A DNA stretch of 64,000 nt from NCBI GenBank assembly GCA_002691465.1, contig NZHP01000022.1:1-64000 (forward strand). Direction: 5' to 3'. Shown piece after piece: positions 1 to 8,923 of this stretch. The position numbers and the translations under genes are program-made. The first letter of the stretch is position 1; each line of letters opens with the position of its first letter. The notes below the pieces were generated by a model that saw only the letters and a list, made by a program, of their open reading frames with translations, searched no databases and was not told the DNA's origin. Source of the DNA: Gammaproteobacteria bacterium (GTDB lineage Bacteria > Pseudomonadota > Gammaproteobacteria > Steroidobacterales > UBA11654).

Positions 1-738
1 TTAAACAAAGGAGGCATTCAGTCGATACCCAAGTTGACTATTCCTGGAGGCATTTTGGTTGGATGCGAAGCAGGCTTTATGAACGGGGCAAAAATCAAGG
101 GCACTCACACTGCGATGCAATCAGGGATCACTGCGGCTGAGGTGATTGTTTCTCAATTGCAAACGGATGGCCCAGGAAATGAAATAGAGAATTACAATGA
201 GGAACTCGACAAGACTTGGCTGATGAGCGAGCTCTATCAGGCCAGAAACTTCTCGCCGTTGCTTAAAAAGTTTGGACTCATGATTGGTTCGCCATTGGTG
301 TGGATCGATCAAAATATTTTAAGGGGCAGGCTGCCTTTCACCTTGTCGTCGGCATCAAAAGATCATGAACAATTAAAAAAGCAAAGTGAGGCAGAGCCAA
401 TTGAATATGCAAAATACGACAACGTCGTCACGTTTGACAGAACCTCCTCGATTTATCTTTCTGGCGTCAATCACGAAGAAGATCAACCCTGCCATTTGAA
501 GTTAACCGATCCTGAAATTCCCATTGCTACCAACTTGCCTCTCTATGGCGAACCGGCAAGGCTCTATTGCCCTGCAGGTGTTTATGAAGTAGTCGATGGC
601 GGTGACGGCGAGCCATATTTCCAAATCAATGCCCAAAACTGCATTCATTGCAAAACTTGCGACATCAAAGATCCAAGCCAGAATATCAATTGGGATTGCC
701 CAGAAGGCGCTGGAGGTCCGAATTACACTGATATGTAG
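1..738 (+). CDS. Electron transfer flavoprotein-ubiquinone oxidoreductase (ETF-QO), C-terminal part
   Basis: The reading frame is already open at base 1, so the 5' part lies outside the window and 245 residues are visible. ETF-QO is a monotopic membrane flavoprotein that passes electrons from electron transfer flavoprotein to ubiquinone, linking fatty-acid and amino-acid oxidation to respiration. The C-terminal [4Fe-4S] ligands are clear: Cys190, Cys214, Cys217 and Cys220 of the fragment, the last three inside CIHCKTCDIKDPSQNINW, a family signature. The beginning, IPGGILVGCEAGFMN, matches the conserved segment late in the FAD domain. It is followed by 150 bases without a gene, so it is probably the end of its transcription unit. 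The family call is secure; the missing N-terminus cannot be judged. Confidence 0.95.
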   Translation, partial: LNKGGIQSIPKLTIPGGILVGCEAGFMNGAKIKGTHTAMQSGITAAEVIVSQLQTDGPGNEIENYNEELDKTWLMSELYQARNFSPLLKKFGLMIGSPLVWIDQNILRGRLPFTLSSASKDHEQLKKQSEAEPIEYAKYDNVVTFDRTSSIYLSGVNHEEDQPCHLKLTDPEIPIATNLPLYGEPARLYCPAGVYEVVDGGDGEPYFQINAQNCIHCKTCDIKDPSQNINWDCPEGAGGPNYTDM

Positions 739-827
739 CTACTTTTTTAACCCGATAGTAGAAAAACAACTTTTAAACCACTTTCACTTATTTTTAGAGA
801 GACTATAAACCGCTTTTATTTCAGCCT

Positions 828-855
828 TTGATCTGATAAGTTGCAGTGGTATTTT
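828..855 (+). promoter_or_regulatory. Candidate promoter for the TonB operon
   Basis: TTGATC (828-833) and TATTTT (850-855) are separated by 16 bases and lie about 35 bases before the DUF3450 gene, in the only sizeable gap ahead of the seven-gene operon. The match to the sigma70 consensus is moderate and there is no other support. No Fur-like box was seen here. Confidence 0.3.
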
Positions 856-890
856 TTTGGACTCTGTAGGGGGAATCCTCAGGAATTAAA

Positions 891-1709
891 ATGATGATAC
901 ACAAAGTTTTTAAGCTTATCTGTGCATGCGCTCTTGTCCCAATGGCAATGGCAGCTATGGCCATTGTTGCACAAGATGCCGATGAAGAAATTATATTGCC
1001 CGATCCAATCGAGATCCTGTCTGACACGTTGGTTGTTCAAAACCAAAGCGACAGCAGTTCTGTCGGCTCGCAAGAAAAGATCAGCGGCTTGTCAAATGAA
1101 ACACAAGAATTGCTTGGCGAATACCGCCTAGTATTGCAGCAAATAGATCGTTTGATTGCATACAACGATTACGTCGAAAGACTCATTGAAGATCAGGAGT
1201 CACAAATAGTCGATATCAACAATCAACTCGTAGAGTTTGCAATGATTGAGCGTGGCATTGTCCCGCTCATGCTTGACAGCATCGAGACGATTGATAAGTT
1301 CATTGATCTCGATGTCCCGTTCTTGCTTGAGGAAAGAAAGGCAAGAGTCGCTCGATTGAGAACAATCATGGATCAGGCCGATATCACGGTTTCAGAGAAA
1401 TACAGACAAATCATGGATGCCTATCAGATCGAAACCAGCTACAGCTCAGACATCGAGTCATACACAGGATTTCTCGAGATTGATGGAGAGACAAGGCAAG
1501 TTGATTTTTTAAGGATTGGCAGAACGTCTTTGACGTATCAAACACCCGATCAGGACGAAACTGGATTTTGGAATAAAGAGACTGCTGCATGGGAGTCTTT
1601 GCCAAGGAAATACACTGATTATGTAAAAGAAGGTCTCAGAATAGCTAAGAAACAAATTACTCCCGATCTCATTCAGCTTCCCATAGAAGCTCCAAAGGAG
1701 AGCGATTAA
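891..1709 (+). CDS. DUF3450 family periplasmic protein, first gene of a TonB operon
   Basis: This 272-residue protein has a Sec-type signal peptide (about residues 1-27) and then a long, mostly helical region. Residues 70-125 look like coiled coil. The sequence and its place immediately before a large ExbB-like gene match the DUF3450 family, which accompanies ExbB-ExbD-TonB clusters in marine gammaproteobacteria. Its molecular role is not established; a periplasmic accessory of the proton-driven TonB motor is the usual inference. The start is a double ATG (891 and 894), with CTCAGGA upstream as a modest ribosome binding site. The next gene begins two bases after the stop, so the two are likely co-transcribed. 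Confidence 0.85.
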   Translation: MMIHKVFKLICACALVPMAMAAMAIVAQDADEEIILPDPIEILSDTLVVQNQSDSSSVGSQEKISGLSNETQELLGEYRLVLQQIDRLIAYNDYVERLIEDQESQIVDINNQLVEFAMIERGIVPLMLDSIETIDKFIDLDVPFLLEERKARVARLRTIMDQADITVSEKYRQIMDAYQIETSYSSDIESYTGFLEIDGETRQVDFLRIGRTSLTYQTPDQDETGFWNKETAAWESLPRKYTDYVKEGLRIAKKQITPDLIQLPIEAPKESD

Positions 1710-1711
1710 CC

Positions 1712-3115
1712 ATGTTGAAGCTTAGAAAAATAATCATTATGAGCTTGCTCCTAGTGCCTCTGTCTATTGGCTATACGCAGACGGATTCTGATGATGAGGA
1801 GAACCCGATCACCGATCCTGTCTTGCTTGAAAAACTCAAACAAATAGACACCATGGAAAAGCTTCTCGAAATTACTAAATCGGACAGCATCACCACAGGG
1901 GCAATGAATGTGGAGCGCGAGGAAAAATTCATCGCTGCGAGAGACCGTCAAAAGGCTTTGCTTGAGGAGGCGAAAGCGAGATTGACGCTTGAAGAGGAGA
2001 GAGCCGTTCGACTCCAAAAGAATTTTGAAGAAAATGAAAAAATTCTAGAAGAAATATCAGAAACGCTGAGAATTAGAATCGGTAATTTTGGCGAATTGTT
2101 TGGCGTTGTAAGACAAGTTTCAGGAGAGGCGATTGCAACATTGAAGAACTCTTTGGTATCGATTCAGTATCCCGGAAGAGGCGATGGACTTGCTGAACTG
2201 GCAGAAACCAGAAATTTACCCAGCATCGATCAAATGAAGAATCTTTTGGTCATTCTGCTGGAAGAAATGACCAAGTCGGGCAATGTGGAGCGCTTTGACA
2301 GCGAAGTGATTTTACCTGGCGGCAGCATTTCGGATGCGGAGATTGTAAGGGTAGGAGTGTTCAATGCAATCACGGAAGATTATTTCCTTAAATTTATTCC
2401 AGAAACCCAATCATTGCAGGTTCTTGCAAGACAGCCGGCTGGAAGGTTTCGATCCATGGCAGATGACTTGTTTGATCTTGACGACGGTTATACCGCTATG
2501 GCTGTTGATCCAAGCAAAGGGCAAATATTGGGCTTGTTGATTCAAACTCCGGGTATTGGAGAGAGAATCAATCAAGGCGGTTTGCCTGGATACATCATTA
2601 TCCTCATCGGACTTTTGGGTTTAGCCATGTCGCTTTGGAGAATGAAGTACTTGAAAGAAGAAGGGGATGCAATTAATCGTCAACTTTCATCAAATGAACC
2701 ATCCAAGGACAATGCTTTGGGAAGAATCCTTGCGATTCAAAAAGAAAATGCAGATGTGGATCCAGAAACTCTGGAGCTGAAAATTGATGAAGCGATCCTA
2801 AGGGAAGTTCCTCAGCTGGAAAAATACCACAGCATTATCAAAGTCTTCGCAGCAGTAGCACCTCTGCTTGGTCTTTTGGGTACGGTTGTCGGAATGATTG
2901 TGACCTTCCAAGCGTTGACCCTTTTTGGTACGGGTGATCCTAAGCTAATGGCTGGTGGAATATCTCAAGCATTGGTTACAACCATGCTGGGCTTGATCGT
3001 TGCCATTCCTTTGGTTTTCCTTCATAGCATACTCACAAGTTGGAGTACTTCTTTGATCGAAATTCTCGAAGAACAAAGTGCCGGGCTGATTGCGAAAAAT
3101 GCCGGAAAGAGTTAA
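1712..3115 (+). CDS. Large MotA/TolQ/ExbB-family proton channel protein with periplasmic coiled-coil extension
   Basis: At 467 residues this is about twice the size of a classical ExbB. It has a signal peptide (1-24), a coiled-coil periplasmic part (about 45-120), a globular periplasmic region, a membrane segment near 290-310 and a C-terminal MotA/TolQ/ExbB domain (about 350-455). That domain carries the hallmark APLLGLLGTVVGMI and a second membrane pair ending in TTMLGLIVAIPLVF. This architecture is that of TtpC-like proteins of Vibrio and Shewanella TonB2 systems, which are needed with ExbB, ExbD and TonB to energise outer-membrane receptors. It sits second in a tightly packed operon. The family call is firm; equivalence to TtpC is inferred from architecture and context. 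Confidence 0.88.
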   Translation: MLKLRKIIIMSLLLVPLSIGYTQTDSDDEENPITDPVLLEKLKQIDTMEKLLEITKSDSITTGAMNVEREEKFIAARDRQKALLEEAKARLTLEEERAVRLQKNFEENEKILEEISETLRIRIGNFGELFGVVRQVSGEAIATLKNSLVSIQYPGRGDGLAELAETRNLPSIDQMKNLLVILLEEMTKSGNVERFDSEVILPGGSISDAEIVRVGVFNAITEDYFLKFIPETQSLQVLARQPAGRFRSMADDLFDLDDGYTAMAVDPSKGQILGLLIQTPGIGERINQGGLPGYIIILIGLLGLAMSLWRMKYLKEEGDAINRQLSSNEPSKDNALGRILAIQKENADVDPETLELKIDEAILREVPQLEKYHSIIKVFAAVAPLLGLLGTVVGMIVTFQALTLFGTGDPKLMAGGISQALVTTMLGLIVAIPLVFLHSILTSWSTSLIEILEEQSAGLIAKNAGKS

Positions 3116-3124
3116 TTTTGATCT

Positions 3125-3745
3125 ATGTCAATTTTAAACAAGATTTCCTCAATCATTGGAACAGAAACTGATCTCAAGCAGTCTGTACTCCCTCTCTCTA
3201 TTTTATCGGGACTAGTTCTTATCATATTTTTCCTCATCGCAGGGGAATTGAGAGAATTTTTTGAAGCAGGCGGCCCCGTCCTTTGGGGGATTCTTCTGGT
3301 CACAATGATTATGTGGACATTGATCATAGAACGATTTTGGTATTTTAAAAATTTGATGCCCGCGCTCTCTGAAAAAGCTCTTAATCAATGGAGCAATATT
3401 TCAAATAAGGGCGATTGGTTTTCTATGAGAATCAGGGATCAGATTATTTCGGAAGTTTCTGGAGAAACAAGAAAATTCCTTCTCACCATAGAAACCATGA
3501 TGCAAATTCTTCCTTTGCTCGGTTTATTGGGAACGGTGGTTGGCATGATCAAAGTATTCGATGTCATGACATTTTTTGGAACAGGAAATGCCAGACTGAT
3601 GGCGAGTGGAGTTTCGCAAGCCACCATACCAACAATGGCAGGTTTAGTGGCCGCCATCTCTGGAGTATATATTGCTAATTTATTGAAAAGAAAGGCAGAA
3701 GATGAAATCAACAAAGTTGCTGACCAATTGATTATCCATGAATAG
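3125..3745 (+). CDS. exbB: ExbB-like biopolymer transport protein
   Basis: This 206-residue inner-membrane protein has three predicted membrane segments (about 20-40, 50-67 and 120-190 as the MotA/ExbB pair). It contains the typical LPLLGLLGTVVGMI helix followed by the FGTG and SGVSQA loops and a final membrane segment with TMAGLVAAISG. It is normal length for ExbB, which forms the pentameric proton channel around ExbD and drives TonB. It follows the large ExbB by nine bases and precedes the first exbD by six. Having both a large coiled-coil ExbB and this short one in the same operon is the arrangement known for TonB2-type systems. Confidence 0.9.
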   Translation: MSILNKISSIIGTETDLKQSVLPLSILSGLVLIIFFLIAGELREFFEAGGPVLWGILLVTMIMWTLIIERFWYFKNLMPALSEKALNQWSNISNKGDWFSMRIRDQIISEVSGETRKFLLTIETMMQILPLLGLLGTVVGMIKVFDVMTFFGTGNARLMASGVSQATIPTMAGLVAAISGVYIANLLKRKAEDEINKVADQLIIHE

Positions 3746-3751
3746 AGGATC

Positions 3752-4153
3752 ATGAAAAGACGCATCAAAAAGAAGAATGAAGAGAGCGAGATCAATATCA
3801 CACCAATGCTGGATATTGTATTTATTATGCTGATCTTCTTCATTGTGACTACATCCTTCGTGAAGGAGATCTCCATTGACGTCAATCGCCCAACGAAGTC
3901 TCCGATTAAGGAACAAAAGAAATCGGATGTGATTTCAGTGCGAATATTAGACAGCGGACAAATTTTAATTCAAGAGAGACTGATCTCTCTTGATGCAGTT
4001 AGAGCCAATATTGAATCAAACCTCGCTTTGAAACCCCAAGCAAGTGTGGTCGTGGTTTCTGATAGAGATGCCGATGCTGGATTGCTTGTCAGAGTAATCG
4101 ATCAATCCAGACTTGCCGGCGCCAGCAGCGTATCTTTGGCGGCTCAAAAGTAG
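3752..4153 (+). CDS. exbD: ExbD-like biopolymer transport protein, first copy
   Basis: This 133-residue protein has a short cytoplasmic N-terminus, one membrane helix and a periplasmic domain. The INITPMLDIVFIMLIFFIV segment includes the conserved membrane aspartate of ExbD/TolR (about residue 23), through which protons pass in the ExbB channel. An AGAGGATC-type ribosome binding site lies just before the ATG. It is followed two bases later by a second ExbD. The two copies are nearly identical over the membrane segment but differ in the periplasmic half, so they may form a heteromeric dimer or serve different partners (inference). Confidence 0.92.
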   Translation: MKRRIKKKNEESEINITPMLDIVFIMLIFFIVTTSFVKEISIDVNRPTKSPIKEQKKSDVISVRILDSGQILIQERLISLDAVRANIESNLALKPQASVVVVSDRDADAGLLVRVIDQSRLAGASSVSLAAQK

Positions 4154-4155
4154 TT

Positions 4156-4557
4156 ATGTTAAGAAGAAGAAAAAGAATGGAAGAAGAGAGTGAGATCAAT
4201 ATCACTCCCATGATGGACATTGTTTTCATCATGCTTATTTTCTTTATTGTTACTACCTCATTTATCAAAGAAACTGGTGTGGATCCTTCTAGACCCGAAG
4301 CAGAAACAGCTGCACGTGCCGAACAAGGAAATATTCTTATTGCGGTCACACCGAGTGACCAGATCTGGATGAATAAAAACCCAGTGGAGCTCCAATCAGT
4401 TCGAATATTGATGGAAGCAGCACACGCTGAAAACCCAGAAAGCAGCGTTGTCATAGTCGCAGATGAATTGGCCTCGACTGGCATTATCATTGATGTGATG
4501 GATCAAATAAGATTGAGCGGTATTTCAAAAGTTTCCATTGCCGCGAGAGAGAAGTAA
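4156..4557 (+). CDS. exbD: ExbD-like biopolymer transport protein, second copy
   Basis: This is a second 133-residue ExbD with the same layout: a basic N-terminus, a membrane helix with INITPMMDIVFIMLIFFIV and its conserved Asp, and a periplasmic ExbD/TolR domain. It is a tandem paralogue of the preceding gene; the first 40 residues are very similar while the remainder has diverged. Paired exbD genes also occur in other TonB clusters with an extra ExbB. The gap to tonB is one base, indicating translational coupling. Confidence 0.92.
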   Translation: MLRRRKRMEEESEINITPMMDIVFIMLIFFIVTTSFIKETGVDPSRPEAETAARAEQGNILIAVTPSDQIWMNKNPVELQSVRILMEAAHAENPESSVVIVADELASTGIIIDVMDQIRLSGISKVSIAAREK

Positions 4558-4558
4558 G

Positions 4559-5215
4559 ATGTCAACGATTTCGTTCAATATTCAAAATGAATCACGCTAT
4601 TTGAGTGCTTTAATTCTCGGCATTGGAGTCACACTAATCCTTTTCTTTATTATGCAAGCTTTGATTGACTCAGGCGATCAGCAGTACCGTTCCGATTCGG
4701 ATGGGCAGATCATGGAATTTGTCAGGATAAAGGATGATGAGAGCTTAAGTTTTAAAGACAGAAGAAAGCCTAAAAAGCCAGAACCTCCCAAGGAGCCGCC
4801 ACCTCCACCCAAGATGATTGTTGAAAAGCAAGCCAAACCAACGATGAATAAAATTAAGATTGATATACCCAACATCGATCTTCCAACCATTGCAGGAGGA
4901 GGCCCATTTCTTGGTAATTGGGCAGGCAATCCTCTTGCTGAAGGCGATGTGTTGCCTATAGTCAGGATCGATCCTCAATGGCCAAGGGAAGCATTGATAG
5001 AGGGGATTGAAGGATACGTGATTGTCGAGGTCTTGATTGCATCCGATGGTTCGGTCAGAAGCGCGGTTGTTGTCGAGTCTGTTCCAAGAAGAATGTTTGA
5101 TAGGAATGTCATTCGAGCAGTTTTGAAATGGAAATTTAAGCCTAGAATCGTCAACGGAGTGCCGGTTGAAAGGCGGGCCATACAACGATTGGATTTCAAT
5201 TTGGATAGCCTCTGA
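4559..5215 (+). CDS. tonB: TonB energy transducer
   Basis: The 218-residue protein has a single N-terminal membrane anchor (about 15-35), a Pro/Lys-rich periplasmic spacer (around residues 70-90 with KPEPPKEPPPPPK) and a C-terminal TonB domain with YVIVEVLIASDGSV and the closing VLKWKFKPR strand. TonB couples the inner-membrane proton motor to outer-membrane receptors. The ATG at 4559 is chosen because it follows the exbD stop by one base and gives a normal short cytoplasmic N-terminus; an upstream in-frame start at 4538 would lie within exbD. The spacer is short compared with E. coli TonB, as in TonB2-type proteins. No TonB-dependent receptor gene is in the window. Confidence 0.9.
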   Translation: MSTISFNIQNESRYLSALILGIGVTLILFFIMQALIDSGDQQYRSDSDGQIMEFVRIKDDESLSFKDRRKPKKPEPPKEPPPPPKMIVEKQAKPTMNKIKIDIPNIDLPTIAGGGPFLGNWAGNPLAEGDVLPIVRIDPQWPREALIEGIEGYVIVEVLIASDGSVRSAVVVESVPRRMFDRNVIRAVLKWKFKPRIVNGVPVERRAIQRLDFNLDSL

Positions 5216-6480
5216 TGAACCTTCATTTGAAAGTCCTCGTGGTATTTCTCATTGGTTTTTCTGCCATTGTCGATGCCGCTTCTGATTTACCTATTCACCA
5301 TCCATTAAGGGCAGATCGCATAGCCATTGAAAGACCTAACTCGTCTAGGCAATTTTCTTATAATGTTGAGAAGAAGTTTCAAGGTATATCCGATCGTTTT
5401 GGATCTGGAGATTTGGATGGAGCAATGGAAAGTTTAGAGTCCATGATGGGATGGAATATATCTAAATACGAAAGGGCCGTGGTCTATCAATTCATGGGCT
5501 TTATTTTTGTTCAGCAAGATAAAATCGACAAGGCAATTGAAGTCTTTAAAAAAGTTGTCGATCTGAATGTGTTATCAAACAGCCAACATCAAAGTACCCA
5601 ATTTAATTTAGCGAGCCTCTATGGATCCCAAGAAAGATGGGATCTTGCCATAGAAACCTTGATGACGTTTTATATGTTTGAGAAAGAGCCTGTTTCAGAG
5701 GCTTATATCATGACTGGCATAGCGTACTTTCAAAAAGGCCAGCCATTGGAAGCCCTACCTTACATTCACATTGCGAATGTAAAAGCAACCAAGCCGAAAG
5801 AAACCTGGCTCCAGCTAGAGCTTGCCATTTTATTTATAAACAAACGATACGAAGAAGCGATTGATGTAGTGAAGCAGCTTTCAACATATTGGCCAGAGAA
5901 AGAAAGATATTGGGAAACAATGGCCGGCACTTACATGGAAATGCAAAAAGATGCCGATGCATTAGCAGCATTGAATTTGGGGTATAAGAATGATGCCATA
6001 TCAAAAGCAGAAACATTGGAAAATCTTGCAAGGCTTAGCCTCTATTTAGAAATTCCATTTCAAGCAGCATCATTGATTGAAAAAAATCTTGAGGAAGGCA
6101 ACATTGAAAACTCAGAAAAGAATCTGAGATTGCTTCTTGGCGCATGGACTGCAGCCAGAGAATTCAATAAAGCAATTGAGGTGATTGATATCCTTGCGCC
6201 TCTGACCGGCGAGGGAAAACTTTATATCCAAAAAGCAATGCTATTGAATGAGAATGGCGACTGGGAAGGTGTGCAGGATGCAACCGCAAAAGCCCTTAAC
6301 GACGAAGAACTCGAAAACCCTGGCGATGTATATATCCTCAGAGGCATGGCTGAGACAGAATTAGGAAATTACGACGATGCGATTGAGTCGTTCACTCAGG
6401 CCATGGAGATTGGCACAGAGACCAATAAGAAAAATGCCGAGGCATGGATTGATTACGTAGCCGATAGAGGCGGCAGATAA
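5215..6480 (+). CDS. Secreted tetratricopeptide-repeat protein of the TonB operon
   Basis: The 421-residue protein starts with a signal peptide (about 1-21, ending VDAAS). The rest is made of TPR-like helical hairpins, clearest near residues 90-125, 200-220 and 385-410 (DVYILRGMAETELGNYDDAI). The start codon overlaps the tonB stop as TGATG, so translation is coupled. TPR proteins encoded last in TonB2-type operons (such as TtpB-like or PilF-like proteins) are thought to scaffold the complex in the periplasm. No enzymatic motif is visible. It ends one base before the convergent acyltransferase gene. Confidence 0.8.
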   Translation: MNLHLKVLVVFLIGFSAIVDAASDLPIHHPLRADRIAIERPNSSRQFSYNVEKKFQGISDRFGSGDLDGAMESLESMMGWNISKYERAVVYQFMGFIFVQQDKIDKAIEVFKKVVDLNVLSNSQHQSTQFNLASLYGSQERWDLAIETLMTFYMFEKEPVSEAYIMTGIAYFQKGQPLEALPYIHIANVKATKPKETWLQLELAILFINKRYEEAIDVVKQLSTYWPEKERYWETMAGTYMEMQKDADALAALNLGYKNDAISKAETLENLARLSLYLEIPFQAASLIEKNLEEGNIENSEKNLRLLLGAWTAAREFNKAIEVIDILAPLTGEGKLYIQKAMLLNENGDWEGVQDATAKALNDEELENPGDVYILRGMAETELGNYDDAIESFTQAMEIGTETNKKNAEAWIDYVADRGGR

Positions 6481-6481
6481 C

Positions 6482-7249
6482 TCACTGAAAAGATTTGGTA
6501 CTTAGGTCAGGTTCACCAAGAGTGCTTAGCATTTTCTGTCTGGCTTCATCCATGATCTCTTTTATCCCATAATCTGGATTATTTGTTGGAATAGATGGAT
6601 GTATCGTCACTTTAAGTTGAACCTTTTTTGGTAACCAGCTTTCCGATCTAAGAAACGTTCTCGAGCCATTGATTGTAACTGGCACAATGGGGACCTGATT
6701 CTTAATTGCAGTCAGAAAGGCACCTTTTTTAAATTTCAAAAGACCTTTTTCTCTTAGAAATGTAGCTTCCGGAAAGAATATAATCGAATCGTTTTCTTTT
6801 GAGCTCTTCATGATCTTTTTGAAATCATCCGCTCCTTTCTTTGCATCTCTTCTATCAACCAAGTGAGTGCCCAATTTTCCTAAAACGTATCCACCAAATG
6901 GGATATATTTCAATTCTTTTTTTGCAACATAAGCAAAATTAGCAGGCAATGCAGCGGCAAGAATCATTGGATCGGCATAACTTGCGTGATTGGCGACTAA
7001 GATTGACGATCCATCGGTAAGATTTTCTTCGCCTTCAACTACGAGATCCAAGCCTGTCAGTCGTATCATCCATTCAGAACATTTCTTTGCCAACTTTCTG
7101 GTTGATTGAATGGATCTTGTAAAAGGATAGAAACACAGCATCACAAGAAGGATCACGGTAAAAATAAACCATGCCCAGGAGCCAAATAAATACATTGTTA
7201 TGGTTTTCATTCGAAATTTAAAATCGCTGTATACTTCTATCGATATCAT
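6482..7249 (-). CDS. 1-acyl-sn-glycerol-3-phosphate acyltransferase-like protein (PlsC family)
   Basis: This membrane-associated acyltransferase of about 255 residues transfers acyl groups in glycerophospholipid synthesis. The PlsC signatures are present in order: NHASYADP (HX4D catalytic motif, about residue 90), FPEAT (about 165) and PVTING (about 195). A hydrophobic segment near the N-terminus (about 20-45) anchors it. The ATG at 7249 is preferred because AAAGG lies ten bases before it; a TTG at 7255 and a later ATG at 7210 are possible. It is transcribed divergently from xerD, with only 15 bases between the start codons, so its promoter must lie inside xerD. Substrate specificity (lysophosphatidate or another lipid) cannot be told. 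Confidence 0.85.
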   Translation of the reverse strand: MISIEVYSDFKFRMKTITMYLFGSWAWFIFTVILLVMLCFYPFTRSIQSTRKLAKKCSEWMIRLTGLDLVVEGEENLTDGSSILVANHASYADPMILAAALPANFAYVAKKELKYIPFGGYVLGKLGTHLVDRRDAKKGADDFKKIMKSSKENDSIIFFPEATFLREKGLLKFKKGAFLTAIKNQVPIVPVTINGSRTFLRSESWLPKKVQLKVTIHPSIPTNNPDYGIKEIMDEARQKMLSTLGEPDLSTKSFQ

Positions 7250-7264
7250 ACACAATTAACCTTT

Positions 7265-8179
7265 ATGAAAACATCTGACGATCAGAAAAATAAAGAATCC
7301 AAGGTGGTCGATTCTTTTCTAGACTCGCTTTGGCTTGAACAAGGCCTTTCCAAATCCACATTGGATGCGTATCGCTCGGATTTAAGATTACTTAATGTTT
7401 GGGCGGAGAATCGAGAACTGAAATTGGATGAAATATCGAGGCCTGATTTGTTAGAATTTATAGCATTTAAAGCCGAACAAGGTTCCAGTGCTCGGTCATC
7501 AGCTAGAATGCTTTCGTCTCTGAGGCGCTTTTATACATACCTCATGCAACAAGAAATAATATCAACCAACCCAACAGAAAAAATCTCAATGCCTAAAATT
7601 GGAAGATCTCTCCCGGTTTTATTAACAGAAAATGAGGTTTTGCAACTAATCAAGGCTCCCAATACAAAAAAGCCTTTGGGCTTTCGAGATAGAGTCATGC
7701 TCGAGTTGCTTTATGCCACTGGCTTAAGAGTATCTGAATTGGTGAAGCTCGAAGCCAATCAGGTGAATTTAAATCAGGGTTACATCAGAGTTATGGGCAA
7801 GGGGGACAAGGAGCGTTTAGTTCCAATGGGCAAAACAGCTAAGCGATGGATGAAAAATTACCTCAATGGACCTATTCAGGAAATTTTAAATGATCGGCAA
7901 TCGGATTGCTTGTTTCCAACACGAACATCAATATCTATCAGTCGGCAGGCCTTTTGGCAAATCATCAAAAAGTATGCAGTGAAAGTTGGAATCAGTGCCA
8001 AATTATCGCCGCACAGCTTGCGACATGCATTTGCCACTCATCTCATCAATCATGGCGCTGATTTAAGGGTTGTTCAGATGTTGCTTGGTCACAGCGATCT
8101 TTCAACAACACAGATTTACACGCATATTGCACAGCATCGCTTAAAAGATCTGCATGAAAAACATCATCCAAGAGGCTAA
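7265..8179 (+). CDS. xerD: Tyrosine recombinase XerD
   Basis: The 304-residue protein has an N-terminal SAM-like core-binding domain (about 15-100) and a C-terminal catalytic domain with all expected residues: Arg in TGLRVSEL, Lys in GKGDKERLVP, HxxR in SPHSLRHAF, His in LLGHSDLST and the nucleophilic Tyr in TQIYTHI. Together with XerC it resolves chromosome dimers at dif. XerD rather than XerC is chosen because dsbC follows directly, as in E. coli. It is not part of an integron or prophage: no att-like repeats or cassette genes are nearby. Confidence 0.93.
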   Translation: MKTSDDQKNKESKVVDSFLDSLWLEQGLSKSTLDAYRSDLRLLNVWAENRELKLDEISRPDLLEFIAFKAEQGSSARSSARMLSSLRRFYTYLMQQEIISTNPTEKISMPKIGRSLPVLLTENEVLQLIKAPNTKKPLGFRDRVMLELLYATGLRVSELVKLEANQVNLNQGYIRVMGKGDKERLVPMGKTAKRWMKNYLNGPIQEILNDRQSDCLFPTRTSISISRQAFWQIIKKYAVKVGISAKLSPHSLRHAFATHLINHGADLRVVQMLLGHSDLSTTQIYTHIAQHRLKDLHEKHHPRG

Positions 8180-8188
8180 AATAGTCGG

Positions 8189-8923
8189 ATGCAAATTTTC
8201 CGAATTATAACGCTGTGCTTACTGTTTTTATCAACAACAGTCTTATCAAACGATGAAGAAGAAAGCCTCAAAGAGATCGATCTTATTCTGCAAACACTGT
8301 TAGAAGTATTTCCTAGTGCAAACGACTATAGTTTGGATGATTCATTGGTTGATGGTCTCTATGCAGTGAGTATTGGATCAGAGGTGATTTACATCTCAAA
8401 AGATGGGAAATTCTTAATTCGTGGTGAAATTTTTGATCTCCAAAACAGCATAAATCTCACTGAAGAAAAGCGAATCCTTGGAAGGCTCGATGTAATGCAA
8501 GGTTTGGATGAACAAACAATGATTATTTATGAGCCCGATCAAATCAAACACACAGTCACAATTTTTACAGACATCGATTGCGGTTATTGTAGAAAGTTTC
8601 ATCAGCAAATCGATGATTACTTAGATTTGGGAATTAGAGTAAGGTACCTCTCATTCCCAAGAACAGGTCCCGATACAGAGAGTTGGGAGAAAGCGGAGGC
8701 TGTTTGGTGTAACAAGGACAGATCCGGATCACTGAATCGTGCAAAACAAGGCAAGAAGGTGGATGCCGATAATTGTCCGGGCACTCCTGTTGAGGCTCAT
8801 TATAACTTGGGATCGGTCTTTAATATCTCGGGAACGCCAACCATTGTTACTGACAAAGGTAAGATTATCGTTGGCTATTTGCCGCCTGAGTCACTACTAT
8901 TTCGATTGAATGAAGAAAGTTAA
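8189..8923 (+). CDS. dsbC: Thiol:disulfide interchange protein DsbC
   Basis: The 244-residue periplasmic disulfide isomerase has a signal peptide (about 1-20), an N-terminal dimerisation domain (about 25-90) and a thioredoxin-fold domain. The active site is CGYC (about residues 131-134), identical to E. coli DsbC. The cis-proline loop is present as GTPTIV near residue 216, and a second Cys pair (VWCNKD and DNCPGT) corresponds to the structural disulfide. It follows xerD by nine bases, reproducing the xerD-dsbC order of gammaproteobacteria. Its stop abuts that of the convergent ferredoxin gene with no gap. Confidence 0.93.
   Translation: MQIFRIITLCLLFLSTTVLSNDEEESLKEIDLILQTLLEVFPSANDYSLDDSLVDGLYAVSIGSEVIYISKDGKFLIRGEIFDLQNSINLTEEKRILGRLDVMQGLDEQTMIIYEPDQIKHTVTIFTDIDCGYCRKFHQQIDDYLDLGIRVRYLSFPRTGPDTESWEKAEAVWCNKDRSGSLNRAKQGKKVDADNCPGTPVEAHYNLGSVFNISGTPTIVTDKGKIIVGYLPPESLLFRLNEES

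Noticed and set aside
3439..4490. Long antisense open frames across exbB and the two exbD genes
   Set aside because: They are shadows of conserved genes, without ribosome binding sites or recognisable protein features.
7265..8179. Tyrosine recombinase as a sign of an integrative element
   Set aside because: It is housekeeping XerD followed by dsbC; no attachment repeats, tRNA target or cargo genes are seen.
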